A program made the position numbers and the translations under genes. Of a DNA stretch of 42,764 nucleotides, positions 8,769-17,028 are shown piece after piece (within the stretch, counting starts at the first letter, position 1; each line of letters begins with the position of its first letter). Location of the stretch: the NCBI GenBank assembly GCA_005800655.1, contig SYEV01000027.1, forward strand, positions 1-42,764. The letters are read 5' to 3'. Origin of the DNA: Bacteroidota bacterium (GTDB taxonomy: Bacteria; Bacteroidota; Bacteroidia; Chitinophagales; Chitinophagaceae). The notes below the pieces were generated by a model, which saw nothing but the letters and a program-made list of their open reading frames with translations, searched no databases and was not told the origin of the DNA.

Positions 8769-8771
8769 ATA

Positions 8772-8779
8772 CAAAAGTA
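8772..8779 (-). promoter_or_regulatory. Possible -7 element of the glycosyltransferase-like gene
   Basis: Minus strand TACTTTTG fits TAnnTTTG. It overlaps the first (TTG) potential start of the downstream gene and so argues for ATG 8768 or 8762 as the true start, with a very short leader. Confidence 0.4.
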
Positions 8780-8841
8780 CAGATTACTTAACAATTTATC
8801 CACCAATCATTTATAAGGACTAGTTCAATTAAATAGAATCC

Positions 8842-8849
8842 TAACTTTG
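8842..8849 (+). promoter_or_regulatory. Possible -7 element of the merR-type gene
   Basis: TAACTTTG fits TAnnTTTG and ends 4 nt before the ATG at 8854. With the usual spacing the transcript would start at about the start codon, implying a leaderless mRNA. No TTG is present 19 nt upstream. Confidence 0.4.
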
Positions 8850-8853
8850 AGCT

Positions 8854-9468
8854 ATGGCAAGAGATTTACAGCAATTGGACTTATTTGGAAATGATATGAG
8901 CAGCCATGTTCATATTGCAGTACCCAAGTCCATTAAATCAAACAAGCAGGCAAAGCCAATTATAAAGCCGGCACCCGTAACATCATATGCGGCACCCATT
9001 GTAAATCAAGTAGCTGAAGATGACTTACCACTTGTATCAAGATCGGCACAACATTTAAATACAAGTGCAACTATTCAAAAAAGAGGTCGCAAATCATTTG
9101 CCTCTATGGATGCAGAGATGGGAAAAGTAAACATCCCCTCGGCGGAGATATTGGAAAAAAAATTATACTACCCTATTGGCGAAGTGGCCCATTGGTTTAA
9201 TGTAAATACTTCCTTAATTAGATATTGGGAAAAAGAATTCAAACAAATTCAACCGCGCAAAACACGAAAAGGAGACCGCCTATTTCGCGTGCAGGATATT
9301 GAATTATTAAAACAAATTCATTTTCTACTTCGTGAAAAAAAATATTCCATTGATGGTGCGAAAACTTACTTAAAAAATAATAAGGAAAAGGCGGAAAAAA
9401 ACATTGCTGTTTTAAATAGCTTAAAAAATCTAAAAAGTTTCTTAATTACATTAAAAGAAAATTTGTAA
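8854..9468 (+). CDS. MerR-family transcriptional regulator
   Basis: 204 aa. Residues about 1-95 are low-complexity and polar, without a recognised fold. Residues about 105-175 form a winged HTH of MerR type: YYPIGEVAHWFNVNTSLIRYWEKEF, then RKTRKGDRLFRVQDIELLKQIHFLLREKKYSIDGAKTYL. There is no classical C-terminal effector domain, only a short Lys-rich helix, so any ligand sensing must involve the N-terminal extension or partners. Such MerR proteins with an N-terminal extension are common in Bacteroidota; targets are unknown. Divergent from the glycosyltransferase-like gene (85 nt between starts) and convergent with the mscS-type gene. Confidence 0.88.
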   Translation: MARDLQQLDLFGNDMSSHVHIAVPKSIKSNKQAKPIIKPAPVTSYAAPIVNQVAEDDLPLVSRSAQHLNTSATIQKRGRKSFASMDAEMGKVNIPSAEILEKKLYYPIGEVAHWFNVNTSLIRYWEKEFKQIQPRKTRKGDRLFRVQDIELLKQIHFLLREKKYSIDGAKTYLKNNKEKAEKNIAVLNSLKNLKSFLITLKENL

Positions 9469-9505
9469 TTACCTACAATTATAAATTCCTTATTCCACTT
9501 TACGA

Positions 9506-9522
9506 AAATGCTAATCGCATTT
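9506..9522. terminator. Small hairpin between convergent genes
   Basis: AAATGC-TAATC-GCATTT is a perfect 6-bp stem with a 5-nt loop between the merR-type gene (plus) and the mscS-type gene (minus). It could end transcription from the left; the stem is short and the T-run poor, so confidence is low. Confidence 0.3.
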
Positions 9523-9526
9523 ATAA

Positions 9527-10588
9527 CTACACTTTTTCTGAAAAACTAATTTGATGTGCATTGGCATAGGCCACCGCTTTCAAATTTAAAGTTTCACGCA
9601 ATTGCTGAAAAACATTTAAATCAGTGGCTATTGAAATAAAGCATTCTATATGGATGGTGTGAAATTGCTTGCCTGCGTCTGACAAAAAAACCGAACTACT
9701 AATAATTGGATGGTGTTTTTCAATTTCGGAACGCATAAAAGAAACAAAATTTGTTAAGGCTTCTGCAGAAGTTATGACACTTATTTGCAAATCCATTTCT
9801 ATTTTTCGCTCTGTTCTGCAACTAATATTATCAACAATGGTATCCACCATTTGCTTGTTAGGAACCGTAATATATGTTTTGTCCTGCGTGCGAATTCGCG
9901 TACTTCTTAATCCAATTTTTTCAATAGTGCCAGTGAAATTATTCACTTTCACTAAGTCTCCAATTGAAAAAGGTTTATCAAAAAATATAATAAAGGAAGA
10001 GATGATATTTTCCAAACTTTCGCGCATAGATAAGGCTACGGCCGCACCCACGATACTTAAGCTGGTCACCAAATTTCCTATATTTTCATTGAACACATAA
10101 CGCAAAATTAATAAGGCACCAATGATGTATAAAATAACTTTAAAAAAGTCGCGAAAAAATAAAACCAACTGATCATCCGAAAGGGACTTGGTTAATTTTG
10201 ACTTTTCCTCCAATATAATTGCTACAAATTCAAGCGTTCGAATAAACACCCTAATTAATAAAATAATGAACAATAATTTTACAATAGAATCTATCGCCTG
10301 TTGCAAGCTCACTTTAAATAAATGCACATCCCATAATACAGGAAATTTTAATTCATACAATGCAACCACCGCTACTAAAAAAAGTAAAAATTGTTCGATG
10401 GGAACCACCAAACGATGTACATGACTTTTGCGTAAATCAGAATGGTTTTTTTTATCAACCCAGGTATAAATTAAACTTGCAAAAAAACGGGAGATGAATC
10501 TTTTAAAAATAAAAGTACCAATCAAAATAGCCAATATATATAGATAGCTGCGAATTGGATTGCTTAAAAATTCTTGATCTATTTGCAT
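9527..10588 (-). CDS. MscS-family mechanosensitive ion channel
   Basis: 353-aa inner-membrane protein. Hydrophobic segments are near residues 14-33, 60-80, 100-122 and 150-190. The pore helix and beta-domain region reads IVGAAVALSMRESLENIISSFIIFFDKPFSIGDLVKV, followed by GTIEKIGLRSTRIRT and TYITVPNKQMVD, the strongly conserved MscS signature. The C-terminal part is a typical alpha/beta domain. Members open under membrane tension to release solutes during osmotic downshock. The start is 13 nt after the lpxH stop, so both may share a transcript. Assignment to MscS family is firm; the subgroup is not. Confidence 0.93.
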   Translation of the reverse strand: MQIDQEFLSNPIRSYLYILAILIGTFIFKRFISRFFASLIYTWVDKKNHSDLRKSHVHRLVVPIEQFLLFLVAVVALYELKFPVLWDVHLFKVSLQQAIDSIVKLLFIILLIRVFIRTLEFVAIILEEKSKLTKSLSDDQLVLFFRDFFKVILYIIGALLILRYVFNENIGNLVTSLSIVGAAVALSMRESLENIISSFIIFFDKPFSIGDLVKVNNFTGTIEKIGLRSTRIRTQDKTYITVPNKQMVDTIVDNISCRTERKIEMDLQISVITSAEALTNFVSFMRSEIEKHHPIISSSVFLSDAGKQFHTIHIECFISIATDLNVFQQLRETLNLKAVAYANAHQISFSEKV

Positions 10589-10601
10589 AATATTGAATTA
10601 A

Positions 10602-11363
10602 TTATAATTTTTTCCACCCCAACAATTGCATCGTAGTTCCGTCAAAAACACCATAGGTATATAGTCGAATCCAATCCCCTAAATTAATATACCTTGTTGT
10701 TTCATTTATTTTAAAATCAATCGCATAATGTCGATGTCCAAAAATAAAATAGTCAACATCCATCTCCTTGGCTTTTTGTTTGGTATAAACAATTAGCCAC
10801 TCCTTATCCTCTCCTAAAAACTGCTCATCACCACTTCCTGTTTTAGCCCTACTCTTTCTACTAAAATAATTGGCTAATTGAATACCCAAATCAGGGTGTA
10901 ACCAACCAAACAACCATTGACAAACTGGATTGGTAAATATTTTTTTAATAAACTTATACCCTTCATCACCTGGCCCCAAGCCATCACCATGACCAATGAA
11001 AAATTGTTTGCCAGCAAATTCAAATTGCTTAGGCTCAAAATATACTTTGGCATTTAACTCCTCCGTCAAATAATCACGCATCCATAAATCATGATTACCA
11101 GTAAAAATATGCAGGGGAATTCCGGCGTCGTTAATTTCAGCCAAGCACCCTAATAACCGAACAAAGCCCTTCAGTACGACAGTTTTGTATTCAAACCAAA
11201 AATCAAAAATATCTCCAACAATAAAAATAGCGGCTGCATCCGATTTTGCCTGTTTTAGAAATTGTACCAACTGTTGCTCTCTTTCACGGCTAGCGATAGC
11301 ATTCGGTGCTCCCAAATGGAAATCAGAAAGGAAGTATATTTTTTTACCGTGTGCTAATTCCAT
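10602..11363 (-). CDS. lpxH: UDP-2,3-diacylglucosamine diphosphatase
   Basis: 253-aa calcineurin-like metallophosphoesterase. All motifs are present: SDFHLGAP (Asp14, His16), GDIFDFW (Asp51), GNHD (Asn90, His91), GHGDG (His125) and FGHRHY (His210, His212). LpxH cleaves UDP-2,3-diacylglucosamine to lipid X in lipid A synthesis on the cytoplasmic side of the inner membrane. The segment after GHGDG (PGDEGYKFIKKIFTNPVCQWLFGWLHPD) matches LpxH and its relatives rather than generic phosphoesterases. Flanked by the mscS-type gene and the LUD gene on the same strand. Could be the LpxH2 subgroup, whose function is less certain. Confidence 0.87.
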   Translation of the reverse strand: MELAHGKKIYFLSDFHLGAPNAIASREREQQLVQFLKQAKSDAAAIFIVGDIFDFWFEYKTVVLKGFVRLLGCLAEINDAGIPLHIFTGNHDLWMRDYLTEELNAKVYFEPKQFEFAGKQFFIGHGDGLGPGDEGYKFIKKIFTNPVCQWLFGWLHPDLGIQLANYFSRKSRAKTGSGDEQFLGEDKEWLIVYTKQKAKEMDVDYFIFGHRHYAIDFKINETTRYINLGDWIRLYTYGVFDGTTMQLLGWKKL

Positions 11364-11404
11364 GTAACTGGGCTTTAGAAACCAATTTTTATAATATGAA
11401 TTGC

Positions 11405-12055
11405 CTAATCCACTAACTTATCAACCAAAAAACAATACACTTCTTTAGGACCATGCACCCCCACGACCAAAGTTTTTTCAATATCTGCAGTACGACTCGG
11501 CCCAGTAGCATAACTAATCATACTTGGTATTACATCCGCTTCTTTTTTAAACTGCGCCAAGCTATCTGAAACATCAAATAACAATTGATGCGTGTAAGCA
11601 ATACAAATATGAATAGGCGCATATACACTTGTGGTACGGCCGCTTAATTGCTGACTACTTAATACTATTGTTCCAGTTCTCGCAATTAAATGATCACATA
11701 AAGTAATAGCAGCATCGCAGCCTGCTAAATCATCTGTATTCACTGGGTCGAAATGGTATTCTTTCATATCATCTAACCAACCTTCTTCAATGGAATAAAT
11801 TTTTTCCCATTGGTTGGCTTTAATTAATCCACTCAATTGACTGACCAATTCAGCTTCATCGGCACAGTATACAAACTTACCTAATAACTCGGTAAATTTT
11901 TGCGCAAATTCAATCGTCAATTCCTGATCCGTCGGATAAAATATAGGTGTTTCCGACACTTGGTCTGGGAAAGGAACAGGTACAGGATCCTTTAGGGCCT
12001 GTTTAATTTTCTGTAATATTTTACTTCTTGCGCCTTGTGATTCCATTGTATTCAA
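11405..12055 (-). CDS. LUD-domain protein (LutC/YkgG family)
   Basis: 216 aa, covering one LUD domain. Typical features are CDHLIARTGTIVLSS, SVYAPIHICIAYTHQLL, YATGPSRTADIEKTLVVGVHGP and the C-terminal EVYCFLV. LutC in Bacillus belongs to a lactate oxidation complex, but no lutA/lutB is present here, and in Bacteroidota a lone LUD gene commonly follows ftsH. A role in lactate use is therefore not supported by the local context. Start 8 nt after the ftsH coordinates end on the reverse strand, so it is probably transcribed with ftsH and rsfS. Confidence 0.85.
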   Translation of the reverse strand: MNTMESQGARSKILQKIKQALKDPVPVPFPDQVSETPIFYPTDQELTIEFAQKFTELLGKFVYCADEAELVSQLSGLIKANQWEKIYSIEEGWLDDMKEYHFDPVNTDDLAGCDAAITLCDHLIARTGTIVLSSQQLSGRTTSVYAPIHICIAYTHQLLFDVSDSLAQFKKEADVIPSMISYATGPSRTADIEKTLVVGVHGPKEVYCFLVDKLVD

Positions 12056-12063
12056 TTCAGAAC

Positions 12064-14178
12064 TTATGAAATGATATCAGAATTATTTGTTTGTGATTCG
12101 GTTGAATTCGGTTGATTTAATTCATTTGAATTTTCATGTACTGTTTCGGTTGAATCAGTATTAACTTGTATATCTGAAGTTTCTGCAACTTCAGATACAT
12201 TTTTTTCATTAGCTGCTGCATCTTCTAAAATTTTCTTTTCTTCAAAAGGACGCATACCTATTAACTCCTCCACATCACTTTTATGTAAAACTTCTTTGTC
12301 TAATAATTCTTTTGCTAATTTTTCTACTTGCTCTTTTTTAGCAGTTAACAATTCTAATGTTCTTTGATAAGCAGCATCAATCATCTTACGCACTTCCTCA
12401 TCAATAATTTTCCCCGTTTCTTCGCTAAAAGGTTTTTGGAAAGTATTTTCTTGAGATGGATCATAAAAACTCACATTACCAATTTTATCATTCATACCAT
12501 AAGTAGTCACCATCGAATAAGCCATCTTGGTGATTTGTTGTAAGTCATTAGATGCGCCAGTAGAGATGCGACCAAAGAAAATTTGTTCTGCAGCACGACC
12601 ACCTAAAGTCATACACATTTGATCCGTTAATTGCTCAATCGTATATAAGTATTGTTCCTTTGGTGTGTATTGCGCATAACCTAAAGCAGCAGTACCACGA
12701 GGCACAATCGTTACTTTTAATAAAGGATACGCATGCTCTAAAAACCAACCACATATTGCATGACCTGCTTCATGATAAGCAATGACTTCTTTTTCTTCCT
12801 TAGAAATAATTTTATTCTTTTTTTCAAGTCCGCCGATTACTCTATCAATGGCATCTTGAAAATCTTTCATCTCCACACCTGTCTTTCCTTTTCTTGCTGC
12901 AATCAGTGCTGCTTCATTACACACATTGGCAATATCAGCACCCGCAAACCCTGGTGTTTGTTCCGCTAATTTATGTACGTCTAAATTTTCAGAAACTTTA
13001 ATGGGACCTAAATGCACTTTAAATATTTCCTCACGACCTTTAACATCAGGACGATCAATGGATATTTGACGATCAAAACGACCTGGTCTTAATAAAGCAC
13101 TATCCAATACATCAGGACGGTTCGTCGCAGCTAAAATTATAATGCCTGTATCTCCACCAAAGCCATCCATCTCCACTAGTAATTGGTTCAATGTATTTTC
13201 ACGTTCGTCATTACTCATCATGGCATTTTTGCCACGCGCACGACCAATCGCATCAATCTCATCTATGAAAATAATACAAGGCGCTTTTTCACGCGCTTGC
13301 TTAAATAAATCACGCACTCTACTTGCACCCACACCCACAAACATCTCCACAAAGTCGGAACCACTTAAACTAAAGAAAGGCACTTGCGCTTCACCCGCCA
13401 TCGCTTTTGCTAATAAAGTTTTACCAGTACCTGGAGGACCAATTAATAACGCACCTTTAGGAATTTTACCACCAAGTGCTGTATATTTTTTAGGTTGTTT
13501 TAAAAAGTCAACAATCTCCATTACTTCTTCCTTTGCTTCCTCCAGACCTGCAACATCTGCAAAAGTAATATTCACTTTAGTGCCACCTTTTTCAAATAAG
13601 GTCGCTTTAGATTTTCCTACATTAAAAATTCCACCTGGGCCACCGCCACTTCCGCCGCCGCCGCCCATCTTGCGCATCAATAAAACCCAAACCACGATAA
13701 TTAATACAAATGAAAAAATGGTATTTGCAATTGGGCCAAACCACTCTCCTTCCTTCACTGTATTTTGAGGAACTTCAGTAATTCCTTTTTGCTCATAAAA
13801 TTTTTGTAAGCGTTCGTTGAAGCTATTCCAATCCGTAACACTAAACTCAAATAATGGAACCCCCTTTACTTTTGCTTTGTCAATTTTTGTTTTTAACTTT
13901 TGTACATAAAAATCCTTCCCAATACTATCTGGTTTGATATAAACACGAACCAGCTCCTTGTTTTGGACCAAATCAATACGCTCCACATCTCCATTGGATA
14001 GCATGACTTGCTTAAATTCCTGTTCAGTCGTAAGACGAATTTCAGGCGCCATTTGGAAAAAACGTGCAGACAATAAAGAGATCGCAATTAAACCATAAAT
14101 CCAATATATATTGAACTTAGGCAACTTAGGACCATCACCCAACGGCGAACCTTTCTTTTTTTTATTATCAGGAATCAT
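12064..14178 (-). CDS. ftsH: ATP-dependent zinc metalloprotease FtsH
   Basis: 704-aa membrane AAA protease. Two transmembrane segments (about 24-42 and 150-168) bracket a periplasmic domain. A Gly-rich linker (172-183) leads into the AAA module: Walker A GPPGTGKT (247-254), Walker B FIDE (304-307), and the second region of homology around residues 350-370 ([17 protein letters not shown]). The protease zinc site is HEAGH (469-473), with GASNDLQQ providing the later part of the site. The C-terminal 60 residues are acidic, polar and unlike a fold. FtsH degrades misfolded membrane proteins and regulators such as LpxC in enterobacteria. It lies between rsfS (100 nt upstream) and the LUD gene. Confidence 0.98.
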   Translation of the reverse strand: MIPDNKKKKGSPLGDGPKLPKFNIYWIYGLIAISLLSARFFQMAPEIRLTTEQEFKQVMLSNGDVERIDLVQNKELVRVYIKPDSIGKDFYVQKLKTKIDKAKVKGVPLFEFSVTDWNSFNERLQKFYEQKGITEVPQNTVKEGEWFGPIANTIFSFVLIIVVWVLLMRKMGGGGGSGGGPGGIFNVGKSKATLFEKGGTKVNITFADVAGLEEAKEEVMEIVDFLKQPKKYTALGGKIPKGALLIGPPGTGKTLLAKAMAGEAQVPFFSLSGSDFVEMFVGVGASRVRDLFKQAREKAPCIIFIDEIDAIGRARGKNAMMSNDERENTLNQLLVEMDGFGGDTGIIILAATNRPDVLDSALLRPGRFDRQISIDRPDVKGREEIFKVHLGPIKVSENLDVHKLAEQTPGFAGADIANVCNEAALIAARKGKTGVEMKDFQDAIDRVIGGLEKKNKIISKEEKEVIAYHEAGHAICGWFLEHAYPLLKVTIVPRGTAALGYAQYTPKEQYLYTIEQLTDQMCMTLGGRAAEQIFFGRISTGASNDLQQITKMAYSMVTTYGMNDKIGNVSFYDPSQENTFQKPFSEETGKIIDEEVRKMIDAAYQRTLELLTAKKEQVEKLAKELLDKEVLHKSDVEELIGMRPFEEKKILEDAAANEKNVSEVAETSDIQVNTDSTETVHENSNELNQPNSTESQTNNSDIIS

Positions 14179-14278
14179 AATCGATATTTATTTTTTCGAA
14201 CGCCCCTAATGAAATCACATTAATTTCAGTAGGAGCAAAATTTTGTTTTTATAATAACAACGCTAATATTAAAATAGT

Positions 14279-14683
14279 TTACAAATCATGCATTTTTGTA
14301 TCCGCGTCACTCCACATTTCCTCTAAACGATAAAAATTTCTGGACTCGGGATGCATAATATGAACAACGATATTAATGTAATCAATAAGCAACCATTGTG
14401 CCGCTGTTTTACCCTCACTTTTGTATGCCCATTCAGAACAATTTGTTTTCACTTCATATTCCACATTATCAGCGATTGCTTTTAATTGTGTAGTGTTATT
14501 TGCTTCACAAATGATAAAAAAATCAGTCGACGATTCATGAATTTTTCTTAAATCCATGCTGATAATATTTTCCCCTTTTTTATCCTGAATTGCTTTAATA
14601 ATTGTTTTGAATATTTTAGCGTTGCGCGTAATTTGAGGTGTCGACGATTTTGGTCGATTTTTCAATGCAGTAAGATGTTCCAA
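14279..14683 (-). CDS. rsfS: Ribosome silencing factor RsfS
   Basis: 134-aa RsfS/Iojap-family protein. Characteristic parts are IIKAIQDKKGENIISMDLRKIHESSTDFFIICEANN, the AIADNVEYEVK helix, EWAYKSEGKTAAQWLLIDYINIVVHIMHPESRNFYRLEEMWSDA. It binds ribosomal protein L14 (uL14) and blocks subunit joining in starvation or stationary phase. First gene of the rsfS-ftsH-LUD set reading left, divergent from birA with a 94-nt intergenic space. About 20 N-terminal residues before the domain are basic and may be an extension; a later Met start is not seen near the domain. Confidence 0.93.
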   Translation of the reverse strand: MEHLTALKNRPKSSTPQITRNAKIFKTIIKAIQDKKGENIISMDLRKIHESSTDFFIICEANNTTQLKAIADNVEYEVKTNCSEWAYKSEGKTAAQWLLIDYINIVVHIMHPESRNFYRLEEMWSDADTKMHDL

Positions 14684-14777
14684 ATGATGCTTTTTATTTA
14701 TTTGTTATTGCTTTATTAGTCTAAAGATTAATAAATTAAATATTATTCTATGCTAACTTTACAAAAATAACAATTCT

Positions 14778-15428
14778 TTGTCACCTGCCACACCAATTAT
14801 CACATTAGGAGAGCCGCTTATAGAACTGTCTGAAATTGATAGTACCAATATGTATGCCATGGAGCAGATTCATGCCCAAAAGGCCTTATCTGGCAGTGTG
14901 TACCAAACTGATTTTCAGACCAGTGGGAAGGGGCAACATGGTCGAATTTGGGAGAGTCATCGGGGCGAAAACCTACTTTGCACCTATATTTTGGAGTTAA
15001 ATGCACTAAAACAGGGTAAAAATTGGGTTCCAACTGAGCAGTTGGGTCTTTCGGCAGCAGTGGCCCTGGGGGTGCAGGCTTTTTTTATGGAATTTGCTGG
15101 GGAGGAGACCAAAATCAAAAAGCCCAATGATATCTATTGGCGTGACAGAAAGGCAGGGGGTATTTTGATTGAAAACATAGTGCGGGGGACCGATTGGAAT
15201 TGGACAGTTATTGGTATTGGATTGAATATCAACCAAACTCATTTTTCAAATGAGGCCGGAAACCCAGTTTCCTTAAAACAAATTACCGGGAAGGATTGTG
15301 ATATAAAGGCAATGCAAAAAAAATTAGCGGAGGCATTAAGTGCCTCCTTAAATTTATGGTTAACCGAAGGAGAAGCATTGACTTTGCAAAAAATGGAATT
15401 ACAACTAATTAAAATAAAAAGCGAATAA
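14778..15428 (+). CDS. birA: Biotin--[acetyl-CoA-carboxylase] ligase (BirA catalytic domain)
   Basis: 216-aa biotin protein ligase without the N-terminal HTH of E. coli BirA, so it should be a pure ligase. The core shows EIDSTNMYAME, then QTSGKGQHGRIWESHRGENLL (the biotin-binding GRG.GR.. loop reads GKGQHGR here), IKKPNDIYWRDRKAGGILIE and VIGIGLNIN. The C-terminal domain is short (about 40 aa). The start is a TTG at 14778; the first ATG (14850) would remove the essential STN motif, so a non-ATG start is required. selD follows after 11 nt on the same strand, probably in one transcript. Confidence 0.92.
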   Translation: MSPATPIITLGEPLIELSEIDSTNMYAMEQIHAQKALSGSVYQTDFQTSGKGQHGRIWESHRGENLLCTYILELNALKQGKNWVPTEQLGLSAAVALGVQAFFMEFAGEETKIKKPNDIYWRDRKAGGILIENIVRGTDWNWTVIGIGLNINQTHFSNEAGNPVSLKQITGKDCDIKAMQKKLAEALSASLNLWLTEGEALTLQKMELQLIKIKSE

Positions 15429-15439
15429 AGAAAAACACA

Positions 15440-16495
15440 ATGGAATATAAATTAACGCAATACTCAAAAGGTGGTGGATGTGGTTGTAAAATTTCACCAG
15501 CGATACTTTCTGAAATTTTAGCCGCACATAATGTGGGTGCAAAAAGTAATGTGCCGCAATTATTAGTGGGGAATGACAGTAGAGATGATGCAGCGGTGTA
15601 TCAAATAAATGAAAAAACTGCAGTGATTAGTACCACCGATTTTTTTATGCCGATTGTAGATGATGCATTTTCATTTGGACAAATTGCAGCAGCCAATGCG
15701 ATTAGCGATGTATATGCGATGGGTGGGAAACCGATATTAGCTTTGGCGGTATTGGGTTGGCCACTGGCTTCACTTCCTGCAAGCGAAGCAGCAAAAGTAA
15801 TGGAAGGGGCACGCAAAACCTGTGCTGATGCAGGTATTGTAATAGCAGGGGGACATAGTATTGATAACCAAGATCCAATTTTCGGTTTGGTCGTAAATGG
15901 TATTATTGACATTGAAAATTTAAAAAGAAACGATACGGCACAACCTGGTGATGTATTAATATTGACCAAGCCATTAGGGGTGGGCATCATGGCAACTGCG
16001 CAAAAAAGAGGTTTACTGTCGGAAGAAGATTTGAATTTTTTAGTAAAACAGTTAACTACGATTAACAAAGCAGGTGAAGCATTGGGAAAAATAAAAGAAG
16101 TACATGCGATGACCGATGTAACCGGTTTTGGATTATTAGGACATTTAACAGAGATGATGGAAGGAAGTAATTTATCTGCCACCATACATTATAATCAAAT
16201 TCCAATTATACCAGCAGTTCGAACTTATATCGCACAAAAAACAATTCCTGGTGCCACAGCGCGTAATTGGAGTTCATGCAGCGCAGACGTAGTTTTCGGT
16301 GCTGGCATTGACGAGGAAGAAGCGACCAAATTATTGCCCGATCCACAAACCAATGGCGGTTTACTAATAGCAGTAGCCCCGGATGCATTACAGAAAGTAC
16401 AAACAATTTTAAAAGAGTTAGGCATTCAATATACCGAGCCTATTGGTACCTGCAGTGCAGCAATGGATAAAAGAATTTATATCCACAAGGACTAG
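15440..16495 (+). CDS. selD: Selenide, water dikinase
   Basis: 351 aa, full length. Makes selenophosphate from selenide and ATP, the selenium donor for selenocysteine and 2-selenouridine. The active-site segment GGGCGCK has Cys14 and Lys17, equivalent to Cys17/Lys20 of the E. coli enzyme, so this is the Cys form and not a selenoprotein. Other blocks are GNDSRDDAAVY, STTDFFMPIVDD, GGHSIDNQDPIFGL, AMTDVTGFGLLGHL and DPQTNGGLL. No selA, selB or mnmH (tRNA 2-selenouridine synthase) is nearby, so which selenium pathway is served cannot be told from the window. Located 11 nt after birA. Confidence 0.96.
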   Translation: MEYKLTQYSKGGGCGCKISPAILSEILAAHNVGAKSNVPQLLVGNDSRDDAAVYQINEKTAVISTTDFFMPIVDDAFSFGQIAAANAISDVYAMGGKPILALAVLGWPLASLPASEAAKVMEGARKTCADAGIVIAGGHSIDNQDPIFGLVVNGIIDIENLKRNDTAQPGDVLILTKPLGVGIMATAQKRGLLSEEDLNFLVKQLTTINKAGEALGKIKEVHAMTDVTGFGLLGHLTEMMEGSNLSATIHYNQIPIIPAVRTYIAQKTIPGATARNWSSCSADVVFGAGIDEEEATKLLPDPQTNGGLLIAVAPDALQKVQTILKELGIQYTEPIGTCSAAMDKRIYIHKD

Positions 16496-16536
16496 CATCA
16501 ACGAGGACTTTTCGGCGTTTGTTTTATTGCTATCAC

Positions 16537-16980
16537 TTATTCAAAAATCAAATGACCTTTGTTTTTGATTTGATCAGGCGTGAGCTCGGCGACCATTTGA
16601 ACGCCTTTGATGTCGCGCACCGTTTGTAAAATATCATTTACTTTTTCGTCCTCAATCCACTCACCTCTGATCCACCATATAAAATCCATGTGTTTCAATT
16701 CGGGCAATAAATATTCGCCATCAAATTGGTTATGATAAACAAAATGCTGAATGGAAGTAGTAGGTTCAGTTCCTTCATACATGGAAAAATAGTAGGTTCT
16801 ATTTTTTCTTTTTAAAGCAATTTCATGATCAGGATTAAACCTGAATTCAAAACCCATGTATTGATTTAATAAAATACAGAATTGATAATTTTTGATAGGC
16901 GCAGAAATACCTAAGATGCGAGAACCCTCGAAATCATTTTCGTTAATTGCGTCCTGATCTAAAATTAATTTACCGCTCAC
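16537..16980 (-). CDS. IPExxxVDY-family protein
   Basis: 147 aa, cytoplasmic. It follows the layout of the Bacteroidota IPExxxVDY family: an N-terminal DFEGSRILGISAPIKNYQFCILLNQYM block, a central FVYHNQFDGEYLLPELKHMDF where LPExxxMDF stands for the name-giving IPExxxVDY, and a C-terminal ILQTVRDIKGVQMVAELTPDQIKNKGHLIFE block. Function is unknown. It stands alone on the minus strand, convergent with selD (41 nt between ends). Family assignment rests on remembered pattern and should be confirmed by profile search. Confidence 0.7.
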   Translation of the reverse strand: MSGKLILDQDAINENDFEGSRILGISAPIKNYQFCILLNQYMGFEFRFNPDHEIALKRKNRTYYFSMYEGTEPTTSIQHFVYHNQFDGEYLLPELKHMDFIWWIRGEWIEDEKVNDILQTVRDIKGVQMVAELTPDQIKNKGHLIFE

Positions 16981-17028
16981 TTTATAAATTTATATAACTG
17001 TTGCTAATTATCAAAGCAATTTTCTTTG

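Noticed and set aside
13142..13768. Long plus-strand reading frame of 208 codons inside ftsH
   Set aside because: Antisense shadow of ftsH, Pro/Ser-rich without homology; the minus-strand gene has all FtsH motifs.
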